A model generated the notes under the pieces. The model had not been told where the DNA came from, made no database searches, and saw nothing but the letters and a program-made list of their open reading frames with translations. The translations under genes were made by a program, and so were the position numbers. This document shows, in pieces, positions 10,969-19,846 of a stretch of DNA of 64,000 nucleotides; the stretch's first letter is position 1; every line of letters begins with the position of its first letter. Origin of the DNA: Photobacterium profundum SS9 (GTDB lineage: Bacteria > Pseudomonadota > Gammaproteobacteria > Enterobacterales > Vibrionaceae); contig NC_006370.1 of NCBI RefSeq assembly GCF_000196255.1, positions 3,361,411 through 3,425,410 on the forward strand, read 5' to 3'.

Positions 10969-11784
10969 ATGGCGTTTAATTTGAAAAATATTGTTGCTGT
11001 CGCAGGTCTAGCATCTGCACTTGTATTAACAGGTTGTGGCGAAAAAGAAGCTGTTGTTGATAATAGCAAAATTAAAATTGGGGTAATGGCAGGCGCTGAA
11101 GCACAAGTTGCTGAAGTGGCAGCCAAAGAAGCAAAGAAAACATACGGATTAGATGTTGAGTTAATCACTTTTACTGACTACGTTTCACCAAACGCAGCTT
11201 TAGAAGAAGGCTCTATTGATATAAATGCATTCCAACATAAGCCTTACCTTGATCAGCAAATGACTGACCGTGGTTACAAGTTTGCTATTGTGGGTAACTC
11301 TTTTGTATACCCAATTGCTGCTTACTCAAGCAAAATCAAATCACTTGACGAGCTAAAAGATGGCGACCAAATTGCAGTTCCGAATGATCCAACAAACCTT
11401 GGTCGTTCTTTACTACTATTGCAACAACAAGGTCTACTAACACTAAAAGAAGGCGCGGGTTTAACAGCAACAGTGCTTGATATTGTGAGCAGCCCTAAGA
11501 ACCTAAAAATTGTTGAACTTGAAGCAGCACAGCTTCCACGTTCTTTAGAAGACGTTCAGCTTGCGATTATTAACACAACATACGCAAGCAGCATTAACTT
11601 AACACCTGAGCGTGATGGTGTATTTGTTGAAGACAAAGAATCACCGTATGTGAATCTAATTGTGGCACGTGAAGATAATGTGAATGCTGAAAATGTGCAG
11701 ACATTCTTAAAAGCTTACCAATCTGATGTTGTTTACAACGCAGCGCAAGAAATCTTCCAAGGTGGCGCAGTTAAAGGCTGGTAA
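10969..11784 (+). CDS. metQ: Methionine-binding lipoprotein
   Basis: A 271-aa NlpA/MetQ-family substrate-binding protein anchored to the inner membrane by a lipid. The lipobox LTGC places the modified cysteine at residue 23. The mature part contains IKIGVMAGAEAQV and DINAFQHKPYLDQQ, conserved in methionine binders. AAGGAG precedes the ATG at a good distance. It captures methionine for MetNI. A terminator follows ~55 bp downstream. Confidence 0.94.
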   Translation: MAFNLKNIVAVAGLASALVLTGCGEKEAVVDNSKIKIGVMAGAEAQVAEVAAKEAKKTYGLDVELITFTDYVSPNAALEEGSIDINAFQHKPYLDQQMTDRGYKFAIVGNSFVYPIAAYSSKIKSLDELKDGDQIAVPNDPTNLGRSLLLLQQQGLLTLKEGAGLTATVLDIVSSPKNLKIVELEAAQLPRSLEDVQLAIINTTYASSINLTPERDGVFVEDKESPYVNLIVAREDNVNAENVQTFLKAYQSDVVYNAAQEIFQGGAVKGW

Positions 11785-11837
11785 TTCCTTATCGCTGAAT
11801 AACTTGCAAGACTAGAAAAATAGTATTGCAAAAAACG

Positions 11838-11871
11838 AAAGAGGCTCCTGATATAGGTGCCTCTTTTTTTT
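11838..11871 (+). terminator. Terminator of metNIQ
   Basis: Stem AGAGGC (11840-11845) and GCCTCT (11859-11864) followed by eight T residues. Confidence 0.88.
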
Positions 11872-11886
11872 GGTTTCGTACCACGA

Positions 11887-12027
11887 CTATTTTTTCTTTG
11901 CCTTCCCCTGCACCGCTTTAAAGCGTGGATTTGATTTACAGATCACAAACACTCGTCCGCGACGTTTAACGACCTGACAATCACGATGACGCAATTTTGC
12001 ACTTTTTAATGAGCTAACAACTTTCAT
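11887..12027 (-). CDS. rpmJ2: 50S ribosomal protein L36, zinc-independent paralogue
   Basis: A 46-aa L36 of the YkgO type: [20 protein letters not shown], then a basic [16 protein letters not shown] stretch. It lacks the paired CxxC and CxxxxH zinc ligands of the housekeeping L36, so it can replace that protein when zinc is scarce. The start is the ATG at 12027, giving the exact family N terminus; the longer frame adds 15 unlikely residues. A palindrome resembling a Zur site sits 28 bp upstream, as expected for this gene class. Confidence 0.93.
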   Translation of the reverse strand: MKVVSSLKSAKLRHRDCQVVKRRGRVFVICKSNPRFKAVQGKAKKK

Positions 12028-12054
12028 TCTATTCTCTTCGATCAAATTAACTGG

Positions 12055-12068
12055 TATGTTATAACATA
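12055..12068 (-). promoter_or_regulatory. Probable Zur operator of rpmJ2
   Basis: A perfect 14-bp palindrome, TATGTTATAACATA, resembles the gammaproteobacterial Zur site (core TGTTATAnTATAACA). It lies just downstream of a -35 TTGACT (12099-12094) and -10 GATATT (12076-12071) pair with 17-bp spacing on the minus strand, so binding would block initiation when zinc is plentiful. Confidence 0.7.
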
Positions 12069-12070
12069 AC

Positions 12071-12099
12071 AATATCGTATTTTATCATCGCGGAGTCAA
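12071..12099 (-). promoter_or_regulatory. Predicted sigma70 promoter of rpmJ2
   Basis: On the minus strand TTGACT and GATATT are separated by 17 bp. The predicted start falls within the palindrome at 12055-12068. Confidence 0.5.
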
Positions 12100-12161
12100 G
12101 GCGTTTTTTATGGTATGTTCTGCGTTACTTACTCTTTGCTATCTATAACAGGTCGCGCTTT

Positions 12162-12863
12162 ATGTCTTACAGCATTGAACCTATTGGTATTATTCGGTCG
12201 CCTTATAAAGAAAAATTTGCCGTTCCACGTCAACCGGGCTTAGTACCCAACGCATGCTCAGAAATCATCTTGCAAGGCAGTGCTAATACCATAGAGGCAG
12301 TAAGAGGCATCGAACAATTCAGCCATCTTTGGTTGTTATTCTTATTCGATCAAAACCTTGAAGCAGGCTGGCGACCAACCGTAAGACCCCCTTGCCTAGG
12401 CGGTAACGAACGCATTGGTGTCTTTGCGAGCAGAGCAACATTTCGCCCTAATGGCATTGGGATGTCTGCTGTTGAGCTAAAAGGGATACGTCAGAAAGGC
12501 AGTGATATTATTATTGAATTAGGTGGTGTTGACTTAGTTGATGGCACCCCCATTATAGATATAAAACCTTACGTGCCTTATTCGGATAGTTTGCCACAAG
12601 CACAGGGTGGCTTTGCAGCGGAAGAGCCCGAAACCTTACCCGTCGAGTTTACAGATACAGCATTAAAACAATTAGAAATGGATGACAACGCTTATCAACA
12701 AAACGTTATTCGGGAAGTCTTGGCTCAAGATCCTCGCCCTGCTTATAAAAAAAATAAAGTCGACACTAAGGAATATGCTGTCCATTTATTTAATTTCAAC
12801 GTGAAATTTACCGTACAAGATGGTCTCGTTACCGTCACTACCATTGAAACAACCGTAGAATAA
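12162..12863 (+). CDS. trmO: tRNA (adenine(37)-N6)-methyltransferase TrmO
   Basis: A 233-aa protein of the TsaA/TrmO family, which uses S-adenosylmethionine to methylate N6 of t6A37 in tRNA-Thr decoding ACY codons. Visible motifs are the N-terminal beta-barrel IEPIGIIRSPYKEKFAVPRQ, then RPPCLGG and GVFASRATFRPNGIGMS, the substrate-binding core. The C-terminal PRPAYKK segment is also family-typical. Length matches E. coli TrmO (235 aa). It is next to proS, as in Vibrio. Confidence 0.93.
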   Translation: MSYSIEPIGIIRSPYKEKFAVPRQPGLVPNACSEIILQGSANTIEAVRGIEQFSHLWLLFLFDQNLEAGWRPTVRPPCLGGNERIGVFASRATFRPNGIGMSAVELKGIRQKGSDIIIELGGVDLVDGTPIIDIKPYVPYSDSLPQAQGGFAAEEPETLPVEFTDTALKQLEMDDNAYQQNVIREVLAQDPRPAYKKNKVDTKEYAVHLFNFNVKFTVQDGLVTVTTIETTVE

Positions 12864-12954
12864 GTGAGATCACGCTTGTTCTCTTTGGTGATTAGCCTTT
12901 TGGCTGATAATATAATCCCCTTCACTTAAAATTCTCAACAAACGGATACCATCA

Positions 12955-14670
12955 ATGCGTACCAGTAACTATCTTCTTTCCACGTTGAAGGAGACTCCAA
13001 ACGACGCAGAAGTCATTAGTCACCAACTAATGCTACGTGCAGGTATGATCCGTAAGCTGGCTTCAGGTCTTTATACCTGGCTACCTACAGGTCTACGTGT
13101 ACTGCGTAAAGTCGAAAACATCGTTCGTCAAGAAATCGACAATGCAGGTGCCGTTGAAATCTTGATGCCCGTTGTTCAGCCGTTTGAACTTTGGGAAGAA
13201 ACGGGCCGTTCTGAGAAAATGGGTCCTGAGCTACTTCGCTTCACTGACCGTCATTCTCGTCCGTTTGTTCTAAGCCCAACAGCAGAAGAAGTTGTCACTA
13301 GCCTTGTGCGCAACGAGATTAGCTCATACAAGCAGCTTCCGCTGAACCTGTACCAAATCCAGACTAAATTCCGTGATGAACGTCGCCCTCGTTTTGGTGT
13401 AATGCGTGCTCGTGAATTCTCAATGATGGATGCGTACAGCTTTGATATAGATAAAGAAGGCTTAGAAAAATCTTACCAAGCTATGCACGATGCTTACTGT
13501 AAAGCATTTGACCGTATGGGCCTTGAGTACCGTCCAGTATTGGCAGACTCTGGCGCAATCGGCGGCAGCGGATCTCAAGAATTCCACGTGCTTGCTGAAA
13601 GCGGTGAAGACCTAATCGCATTCTCTAGTGACTCTGATTACGCAGCAAACATCGAGAAAGCAGAAGCACTAGCTCCAACAGCTGAGCTTGCAGCAGCAAC
13701 TCAAGAGATGGAACTGGTTGATACACCAAACGCTAAAACAATTGCAGAACTTGTAGAGCAGCACGGCCTTGCAATTGAAAAGACAGTTAAAACGCTATTC
13801 GTTAAAGCTTCTGACGAAATTGATGCAGATATCGTTGCATTGATCATCCGTGGTGATCACGAGCTTAACGAAGTTAAAGCTGAAAACCTACCACAAGTTG
13901 CCTCTCCATTAGAAATGGCAGAAGAAGCTGAGATCCGCGCACTAATCGGTGCTGGTCCAGGTTCACTTGGTCCTGTTGGTCTTGAGCTACCATTTATCGT
14001 AGACCGCACTGTTGCTATAATGAGCGACTTTGGTGCGGGTGCTAACGTTGATGGCAAACACTACTTCGGCATTAACTGGGGTCGTGATGTTGAGCTTGCT
14101 CAAGTGGAAGACCTACGTAACGTGGTAGAAGGCGATCTAAGCCCATGTGGTCAAGGTACTATCCAGCTGAAACGTGGTATCGAGGTTGGTCACATCTTCC
14201 AACTAGGCACTAACTACTCAAAGAAAATGAACTGTAACGTTCTTGGCCCTGATGGTAAGAGTGCCACTCTAGAAATGGGTTGTTACGGCATTGGTGTATC
14301 ACGTATTGTGGCATCAGCTATCGAGCAAAACAACGATGAAAACGGCATTATCTGGCCGACAGCACTTGCACCATTCCAAGTGGCTATCGTACCGATGAAC
14401 ATGGCTAAATCTGAAGAAGTTAAAGCAGCTGCAGAAAGCCTGTATGCTGAATTAACGGCTGCGGGCATCGAAGTCTTATTTGATGATCGTAAAGAGCGCC
14501 CAGGTGTTATGTTCAAAGATATTGAGCTAATTGGTATTCCGCATACGATTGTGATCGGTAACCGTAGCCTAGAAAATGGCGAGATGGAATATAAAGACCG
14601 TCGCGATGGCAACAAAGTCGCAGTGCCTGTTGCTGATGTTGTAGAAATGATTAAGCAAAAATTAGCTTAA
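12955..14670 (+). CDS. proS: Prolyl-tRNA synthetase
   Basis: A 571-aa class II synthetase of the bacterial type. Motif 2 is in [28 protein letters not shown], and motif 3 is [13 protein letters not shown] near residue 440. The insertion between motifs 2 and 3 (about 225-405) is the YbaK-like editing domain that hydrolyses Ala-tRNA-Pro. The anticodon-binding domain follows. Length equals E. coli ProS within one residue. Codon use is strongly biased, as expected for high expression. Confidence 0.97.
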   Translation: MRTSNYLLSTLKETPNDAEVISHQLMLRAGMIRKLASGLYTWLPTGLRVLRKVENIVRQEIDNAGAVEILMPVVQPFELWEETGRSEKMGPELLRFTDRHSRPFVLSPTAEEVVTSLVRNEISSYKQLPLNLYQIQTKFRDERRPRFGVMRAREFSMMDAYSFDIDKEGLEKSYQAMHDAYCKAFDRMGLEYRPVLADSGAIGGSGSQEFHVLAESGEDLIAFSSDSDYAANIEKAEALAPTAELAAATQEMELVDTPNAKTIAELVEQHGLAIEKTVKTLFVKASDEIDADIVALIIRGDHELNEVKAENLPQVASPLEMAEEAEIRALIGAGPGSLGPVGLELPFIVDRTVAIMSDFGAGANVDGKHYFGINWGRDVELAQVEDLRNVVEGDLSPCGQGTIQLKRGIEVGHIFQLGTNYSKKMNCNVLGPDGKSATLEMGCYGIGVSRIVASAIEQNNDENGIIWPTALAPFQVAIVPMNMAKSEEVKAAAESLYAELTAAGIEVLFDDRKERPGVMFKDIELIGIPHTIVIGNRSLENGEMEYKDRRDGNKVAVPVADVVEMIKQKLA

Positions 14671-14695
14671 TTCAATTCTCGTTTCAGCTATCTTA

Positions 14696-14723
14696 TTAAG
14701 CCTCCTTGTTGGAGGCTTTTTTA
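14696..14723 (+). terminator. Terminator of proS
   Basis: Stem AGCCTCC-TTGTT-GGAGGCT followed by TTTTTT, 29 bp after the stop. Confidence 0.9.
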
Positions 14724-14887
14724 TATGTCGTCATCCACGACGACCACGTTCTATAACGCACTTTTCATACTCATGTGAAATGTACACTGCCATATCTCGA
14801 TATTCAGTCACTGGTACAACATCACAGAAAAACGATAAAAGACTGACTCATCAATAAGATCAAACCTTCCAACTCATCATTTTTACA

Positions 14888-15153
14888 TATACCCAAGTTA
14901 CCTTAAGATGCTCGTTTCAGCGAGAATTTATTGTGCTCTAGGCAAGGCACTTATTTATAGACCTAGTCGTTCTACGTTGAAAATAAGTAACACCGCATAG
15001 AGCCCAACAAAACTCGCCCTTCGGGAGTGATTCAGCGTATCTACTTCTGCGTCAAATGTGTTTGAAAGGGAATGCCATTCCTACATACATTTCCCTTGAA
15101 TTAAACACGCTGAAATCACTCTGAATCCTGCATCTTAAGGTAGCTTGGGTATA
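14888..15153. mobile_element. MITE-like element 2, 24-bp terminal inverted repeats
   Basis: The left end 14888-14911 (TATACCCAAGTTACCTTAAG then ATGC) and the reverse complement of the right end 15130-15153 differ at one base. The 266-bp element has no open frame of note and contains an inner hairpin, CTCGCCCTTCGGGAG. It fills most of the proS-patatin gap. The flanking 14724-14887 and 15154-15210 show no gene. Confidence 0.75.
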
Positions 15154-15210
15154 TAGTTAATGAAGAGAAAATAATATTTATCATCATCGTTTACGATGTG
15201 AGGTAGAAAT

Positions 15211-16335
15211 ATGGCAAAGGATAAGCCAAAAATCAGCTTACTCTTAACAGGGGGTGGAGCACGGGCTGCTTATCAAGTTGGCGTGTTAAAAGCCATTGCC
15301 GAGTGGTATCCACGCGTTCACCATAGCCCATTTTCAATATATTGCGGTACATCAGCAGGCGGCATAAATGCGATCGCCATCGCCAGTTACGCCTCATGTT
15401 TTCGCCTCGGTGTGAAAAAGTTAGAGTGGATTTGGGCGCGTTTACATAGCCGAAGAGTCTTTATCGCCAGTCCGTATGGCATGACTAACTACCTATTTAA
15501 ACAAGGGTTTGCACGCTTACAAGCCGATTACCATGAACGCCCACCTTTTGGCTTATTAAATAACCGTCCGCTTCGTGAGCTACTCAACCAAGTCAATAAT
15601 TATGAACGGCTCGAAAAACAAATTTTAGCCGGTAATTTGCACGGTATCGCCATCACAGCTTCCAGTTATAAAAGTGCTCGTTCCGTCAGCTTTTTTCAAG
15701 GTCAGCCAGAGCTCTGTGAATGGGATAGAGCAAAATCAAAAGGGCGGCGCTCATTAATATCCACAGAACATTTATTAGCATCTGCAGCAATACCTCTGGT
15801 TTTCCCAGCCAGTCGGATTGGACAAACCTACTATGGGGATGGTTCAATCCACCAATTATCGCCACTGCGTCCATCATTAAAAATGGGCGCAGATAAAATA
15901 CTGATGATTGATTTAATCAATGAAAAAACAGAAGAAAGGGATCACACCAAAGCACCGGGATTAGCCTCGTTGGGTGGGCACTTAATGGATACTATTTTTA
16001 GCGATACGTTAACAGCCGATCTAGAAAACCTATCACGTACCAATACCATCATTCAGGCACTACCTGAACATGAAAGACAACGCTTACAATTAAAAAATGT
16101 GGACCATATTCATTTATCCCCCAGCGAATCCTTTGAACCATTAGCCAAAAAGTACTACTGCCATCTACCACCAATGACCCGCGCATTAATGCGACTTACG
16201 GGGATTAGCCCTAAAGATGATGCAGCCATAACCAGTTACATCTTGTTTGAACCCGAATATATTCAGGCATTAATAAATCTGGGTTATGAAGATACCACTG
16301 AAAAAGAGACGATGCTCCGCAAGTTTTTGAAATAA
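15211..16335 (+). CDS. Patatin-like phospholipase family protein
   Basis: A 374-aa predicted lipid acyl hydrolase. The glycine-rich oxyanion loop GGGARA is at residues 14-19, the nucleophile elbow GTSAGG has Ser48, and the dyad aspartate is Asp210 in YGDGS, so all catalytic residues of the patatin fold are present. No signal peptide or barrel domain is visible, so it is probably cytoplasmic or peripheral. GAGGT precedes the ATG. Natural substrate unknown. Stands alone between the MITE-like element and a cyclase gene. Confidence 0.88.
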   Translation: MAKDKPKISLLLTGGGARAAYQVGVLKAIAEWYPRVHHSPFSIYCGTSAGGINAIAIASYASCFRLGVKKLEWIWARLHSRRVFIASPYGMTNYLFKQGFARLQADYHERPPFGLLNNRPLRELLNQVNNYERLEKQILAGNLHGIAITASSYKSARSVSFFQGQPELCEWDRAKSKGRRSLISTEHLLASAAIPLVFPASRIGQTYYGDGSIHQLSPLRPSLKMGADKILMIDLINEKTEERDHTKAPGLASLGGHLMDTIFSDTLTADLENLSRTNTIIQALPEHERQRLQLKNVDHIHLSPSESFEPLAKKYYCHLPPMTRALMRLTGISPKDDAAITSYILFEPEYIQALINLGYEDTTEKETMLRKFLK

Positions 16336-16427
16336 AATCATATAATTATTAATAATAAATTACTCTAGATATTGATTTGAACAAATAATTGCCTATAGTG
16401 AACCCCTAACAAATTTATGACGCTTTT

Positions 16428-17282
16428 ATGGATCCAATTCTCTGGGACAAGTTTTTTGCTGATGAACGAAAACCGAGGACAAAACCTCTCGGCGCTGATC
16501 AGCGCCTACTGATCTTGCAGAAACTACAAGGCAAACTAGAGCTTGGAATATTATTCGAAATTTTCACTCGTGAAATCGAAAAACAAATCGATATAAGCCG
16601 TCTCATCTGGGATCTTGACGATACGAGTACCTTAATTCGTCGAGGAAAAGCCACCGAATTCAACCAAACATTTGTTTTACGCTTTGGTGAAAATGAACTC
16701 GGTAAATTAAAGTACACCACGCCTTATAAGCTTGATAACGATGAAATTAACTTACTTCATACGTATCACCGCCTTTTTGCTGGCCCCCTTAGTAACGCTA
16801 TTGAATATCGTCGAGTCAAAAATATGGCTATGCGAGATCATCTATCCGGTTTAGGTAATCGTTCTAGTTTCGAGCAAGATATACAACATTCGATTGCGAT
16901 GAGCGAACGGCGGGATGTGGGTTTAGTTGTCGTGATCTTTGATTTAGATAATTTCAAACAAGTTAACGACCGCTATGGGCACCTTGATGGTGATAAAGTT
17001 ATCCGTCGTTTCGCTATTGCGTTAAAACATGCTGTTCGCACCTCAGACCGTTGTTACCGTCTAGGCGGAGATGAGTTCATTATGCTGCTGCAACCAGCAA
17101 CAGACAAATCCGCACAGAAAGTAGCAGAACGTGTACATCACTTGATTAATGATGACCAAGCATTACGCACTCTTAAGGTTTCATCATCACATGGTTATGC
17201 TCAATATCAAAAAGGGGATACCACCCTCTCGCTAATTGATCGCGCTGATCGCCAGTTATATAAACAAAAGCGTAATAAATAG
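16428..17282 (+). CDS. Diguanylate cyclase, GGDEF domain
   Basis: A 284-aa predicted soluble enzyme making cyclic di-GMP from GTP. The intact GGDEF signature is at residues 213-217. The substrate/metal motif DLDNFKQVNDRYGHLDGD precedes it, and RTSD five residues upstream of GGDEF forms a canonical inhibitory I-site. The N-terminal ~125 residues are a sensor-like region I do not recognise. No membrane segments. The ribosome site is weak. It contrasts with the two degenerate GGDEF-family proteins at 55754 and 58171. Confidence 0.9.
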   Translation: MDPILWDKFFADERKPRTKPLGADQRLLILQKLQGKLELGILFEIFTREIEKQIDISRLIWDLDDTSTLIRRGKATEFNQTFVLRFGENELGKLKYTTPYKLDNDEINLLHTYHRLFAGPLSNAIEYRRVKNMAMRDHLSGLGNRSSFEQDIQHSIAMSERRDVGLVVVIFDLDNFKQVNDRYGHLDGDKVIRRFAIALKHAVRTSDRCYRLGGDEFIMLLQPATDKSAQKVAERVHHLINDDQALRTLKVSSSHGYAQYQKGDTTLSLIDRADRQLYKQKRNK

Positions 17283-17413
17283 CTACCTCCCCACTTTATC
17301 CTTTTTTGATCAATATTCTTTGCTATCTTCAACGTGTATATTGGTGTTCATCACCATAGAGTTTATTCCAATACATTCTCTATTCGAATAAATTTTACTT
17401 TAGAGGAAATATC

Positions 17414-17617
17414 ATGAAAGTTTACGAATGCTGCGAATTAATCCGTAAGACTTATGCACAAATTGGCGGCGGTGATCTCGGGTATATTCCAAATGCGATT
17501 CATTGTGCAGTCAAAACATTTGACTTTATTGCTGCAAATGAAGAGCTACCGAAAGATGTTCGCGAACGTGCTGCTTTTGCTGCTGCAAATTTATTAATGA
17601 GTGATTTCGAAGACTAA
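17414..17617 (+). CDS. yaeP: YaeP family (UPF0253) small protein
   Basis: A 67-aa protein recognised as YaeP by [20 protein letters not shown] and DLGYIPNAI. Function unknown. AGAGGA lies seven bases before the ATG. It is followed after two bases by a DUF4250 gene, so the two are surely co-transcribed. In E. coli yaeP also lies near tilS, as here. Confidence 0.9.
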   Translation: MKVYECCELIRKTYAQIGGGDLGYIPNAIHCAVKTFDFIAANEELPKDVRERAAFAAANLLMSDFED

Positions 17618-17619
17618 AT

Positions 17620-17808
17620 ATGAACTTATCCAAATATGAAACGATGGATCCAGTCATGTTAATGAGCATCGTTAATATGAAAATGCGAGATGAATTTGAA
17701 GACTTGGACAGCTTGATTAACTATTTCGAAATCGATAAAGAGATTTTGATCAACCGCCTCAAACAAGCAGGTTTTGATTACTTGCCTGAAGTGAAACAAT
17801 TTCGCTAA
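17620..17808 (+). CDS. DUF4250 domain protein
   Basis: A 62-aa protein with the family pattern YETMDPVMLMSIVNMKMRDEF and a C-terminal helix with YLPEVKQF. Function unknown. It starts two bases after yaeP and shares its terminator at 17835-17866. Confidence 0.8.
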   Translation: MNLSKYETMDPVMLMSIVNMKMRDEFEDLDSLINYFEIDKEILINRLKQAGFDYLPEVKQFR

Positions 17809-17834
17809 CGCATAAAATAGATGGTTATGAAAGA

Positions 17835-17866
17835 CAAAAACGGAAGCCAATGGCTTCCGTTTTTAT
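17835..17866. terminator. Bidirectional terminator
   Basis: Stem ACGGAAGCC-AAT-GGCTTCCGT with AAAAA on the left and TTTTTA on the right. It lies between the convergent DUF4250 and NSS transporter genes and can serve both. Confidence 0.9.
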
Positions 17867-17891
17867 ATGTCATTGTTAGTTACCAGCAACC

Positions 17892-19253
17892 TTAGCCAAA
17901 CGAAGCCCAAAGTACTGTTGCCACTAAAATAGGACATACAACTTTTAAGTATAGTGGCCAAACTTTCCAGAACAAACTGTTTTCGATTTCAGGGCAACCT
18001 TCGCTCAACTCTTTGAGTTTACTGTTACGAGACCAAACCCAGCCACCAAATAGAGTAAACAGTAATGCCGCTACAGGCTGAAAATACTGCGTTGCAATAG
18101 TCGCGACTAAACCAAACATCTGACCAAAATTAAAGATAATAACAACACTGAATAAAGCAATTAACGCCCCTAACACCCAGCTTGTCGGCTTACGTTTCGT
18201 ATTAAAACGTTCACAGACTAAAGACACTGGACATTCAAGCATTGAGATAGATGATGTTAGTGCAGCGATCGTCATTAGCACAAAGAAAACAAGAGCAAGC
18301 AGTTCACCCACAAAGCCGAGACTATCAAACAGCATAGGCAGAACAGTAAACACTAAGGTATCAGAACTCAGAAGAGAGCCATCGTCTGCGTAAATTGCCA
18401 CACCTTTTTGCATCGCGACAAACATCGCAGGCATTACAACCATGCCCGCAACAATGGCAACAGCGGTATCAACCAATGTCACGCTCAGCGCCATTTTCGG
18501 TAGGTTTTCTTTCTTGCTTAAGTAAGAGCCATAAATAAGCATAGAACAACCACCAATAGTCAAAGAGAAGAACCCTTGTCCCATTGCGGCTAACAGTAAC
18601 TGGCGATCAAAGACTTTACTGAAATCAGGTACAAGGAAGTGTTTTAACCCTTCCATTGCGCCATCTTGAGTCATGATATAAACAAACATTAAACCAAATA
18701 AGGCAAATAACGCAGGCATTAAACGCGTAGACCACTTTTCGATACCCTGCTTAACGCCACTTTGCACAATAAGAATGGTTAATATATAAAATATAATTGC
18801 GCCAAAGAGATTACGACCAACAGAGAAATCTTTTAACCATGCAGAAGCTGATTCAAAACCTAAAATATCCGTTACAGCTGCGAACATGAAGGTAATTAAC
18901 CATCCTGCGACAATGCTATAAAATGCTAACACTAAGCAGGGTACGGCTAAACCAATACAACCAACCACGGAACCTGCTTTTTTAGCTAACGGGTTATCCG
19001 ATAAACTGCGCATGCTATCGATTGGATTCGCTTGACCATGGCGACCAATAGCCATTTCGACCACCAGCATAGGGAAAGCAACCACCAAGATCATAAAGAG
19101 GTAAACCAGAACAAACGCCCCACCTCCATTACTTGCCGCTTGCGTTGGGAATCCCCAAATGTTTCCAAGCCCAACAGCAGCGCCGGCAGCAGCCAGTATA
19201 AATCCTACTTTTGAACCAAAATGTTCTCTACTACCAGCCATTATGCTACTCAT
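17892..19253 (-). CDS. Sodium-dependent transporter, NSS (SNF) family
   Basis: A 453-aa membrane protein with about eleven to twelve membrane segments. The N terminus FGSKVGFILAAAGAAVGLGN followed by IWGFP is the sodium/substrate-binding helix 1 of the neurotransmitter:sodium symporter family. The unwound region of helix 6 (FFSLTIGGCSM) is also visible. Bacterial relatives import amino acids with sodium; the substrate cannot be told. The start could also be the ATG four codons later (MAGSREHFGSK). Confidence 0.9.
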   Translation of the reverse strand: MSSIMAGSREHFGSKVGFILAAAGAAVGLGNIWGFPTQAASNGGGAFVLVYLFMILVVAFPMLVVEMAIGRHGQANPIDSMRSLSDNPLAKKAGSVVGCIGLAVPCLVLAFYSIVAGWLITFMFAAVTDILGFESASAWLKDFSVGRNLFGAIIFYILTILIVQSGVKQGIEKWSTRLMPALFALFGLMFVYIMTQDGAMEGLKHFLVPDFSKVFDRQLLLAAMGQGFFSLTIGGCSMLIYGSYLSKKENLPKMALSVTLVDTAVAIVAGMVVMPAMFVAMQKGVAIYADDGSLLSSDTLVFTVLPMLFDSLGFVGELLALVFFVLMTIAALTSSISMLECPVSLVCERFNTKRKPTSWVLGALIALFSVVIIFNFGQMFGLVATIATQYFQPVAALLFTLFGGWVWSRNSKLKELSEGCPEIENSLFWKVWPLYLKVVCPILVATVLWASFG

Positions 19254-19383
19254 CCATCAATTGGCGTATCAGTGTGCTAGTACGATAATGCTTACTACTT
19301 TTTTTAGCAATAGCAGAGTATCTAACTGAATAAATTATGAGCGAGTAACTGTAAATATCGTGATACACCGATAAAAGCCAAAG

Positions 19384-19420
19384 AAAAAACCGCGATCAGT
19401 GTTGAACACTCATCGCGGTT
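19384..19420 (-). terminator. Terminator of the cytochrome c gene
   Basis: The minus strand forms AACCGCGAT and ATCGCGGTT arms around a ~15-nt loop that is itself self-complementary, followed by TTTTTTC. Confidence 0.8.
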
Positions 19421-19466
19421 CATGTTGAATACCAATGTGCACATTGCTGCACATTAATTAATAAGC

Positions 19467-19778
19467 TTATTTTAATTGAGCAAAATACGCAGCAACATTT
19501 GCAATGTCGGTATCGTTTAGCATAGAAGCTTGTGGCTGCATTACCATCGCCATTCCCCCCGTGCGCTCTTTATTTTTATATGCTTTCAATGCATTCGCCA
19601 AATATTGCTCATTCTGCCCTTTGAGGTTTGGATAACCAGGGATCATTGCAACCCCATCAGCACCATGGCATGCAGCACAAATAGCAGCTTTAGCTTTACC
19701 TGCTGCGGGGTCGCCTGCAGCCATTACTGATGATGAAAATACAACTGCGAAAATAGTAAGTGCAAAAATTTTATTCAT
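19467..19778 (-). CDS. Small periplasmic class I cytochrome c
   Basis: A 103-aa protein with a signal peptide (cleavage about residue 20, SVMA|AGDP), a single haem-binding site C34-AAC37-H38 and a methionine-rich [11 protein letters not shown] segment that would supply the sixth ligand. It resembles single-domain cytochrome c4/c553-type electron carriers. It lies 68 bp downstream of tilS on the same strand, with its own ribosome site (AGAGGA). Confidence 0.88.
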   Translation of the reverse strand: MNKIFALTIFAVVFSSSVMAAGDPAAGKAKAAICAACHGADGVAMIPGYPNLKGQNEQYLANALKAYKNKERTGGMAMVMQPQASMLNDTDIANVAAYFAQLK

Positions 19779-19846
19779 TTTGTCCTCTTATACATTTTTA
19801 TTATCCTTTCGCAAATTGTGCACTCTTTATGAAGCTATTGCACTTC

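Noticed and set aside
12955..14670. Possible inactive editing domain in ProS
   Set aside because: The insertion domain is full length and has no frameshift; nothing in the sequence suggests loss.
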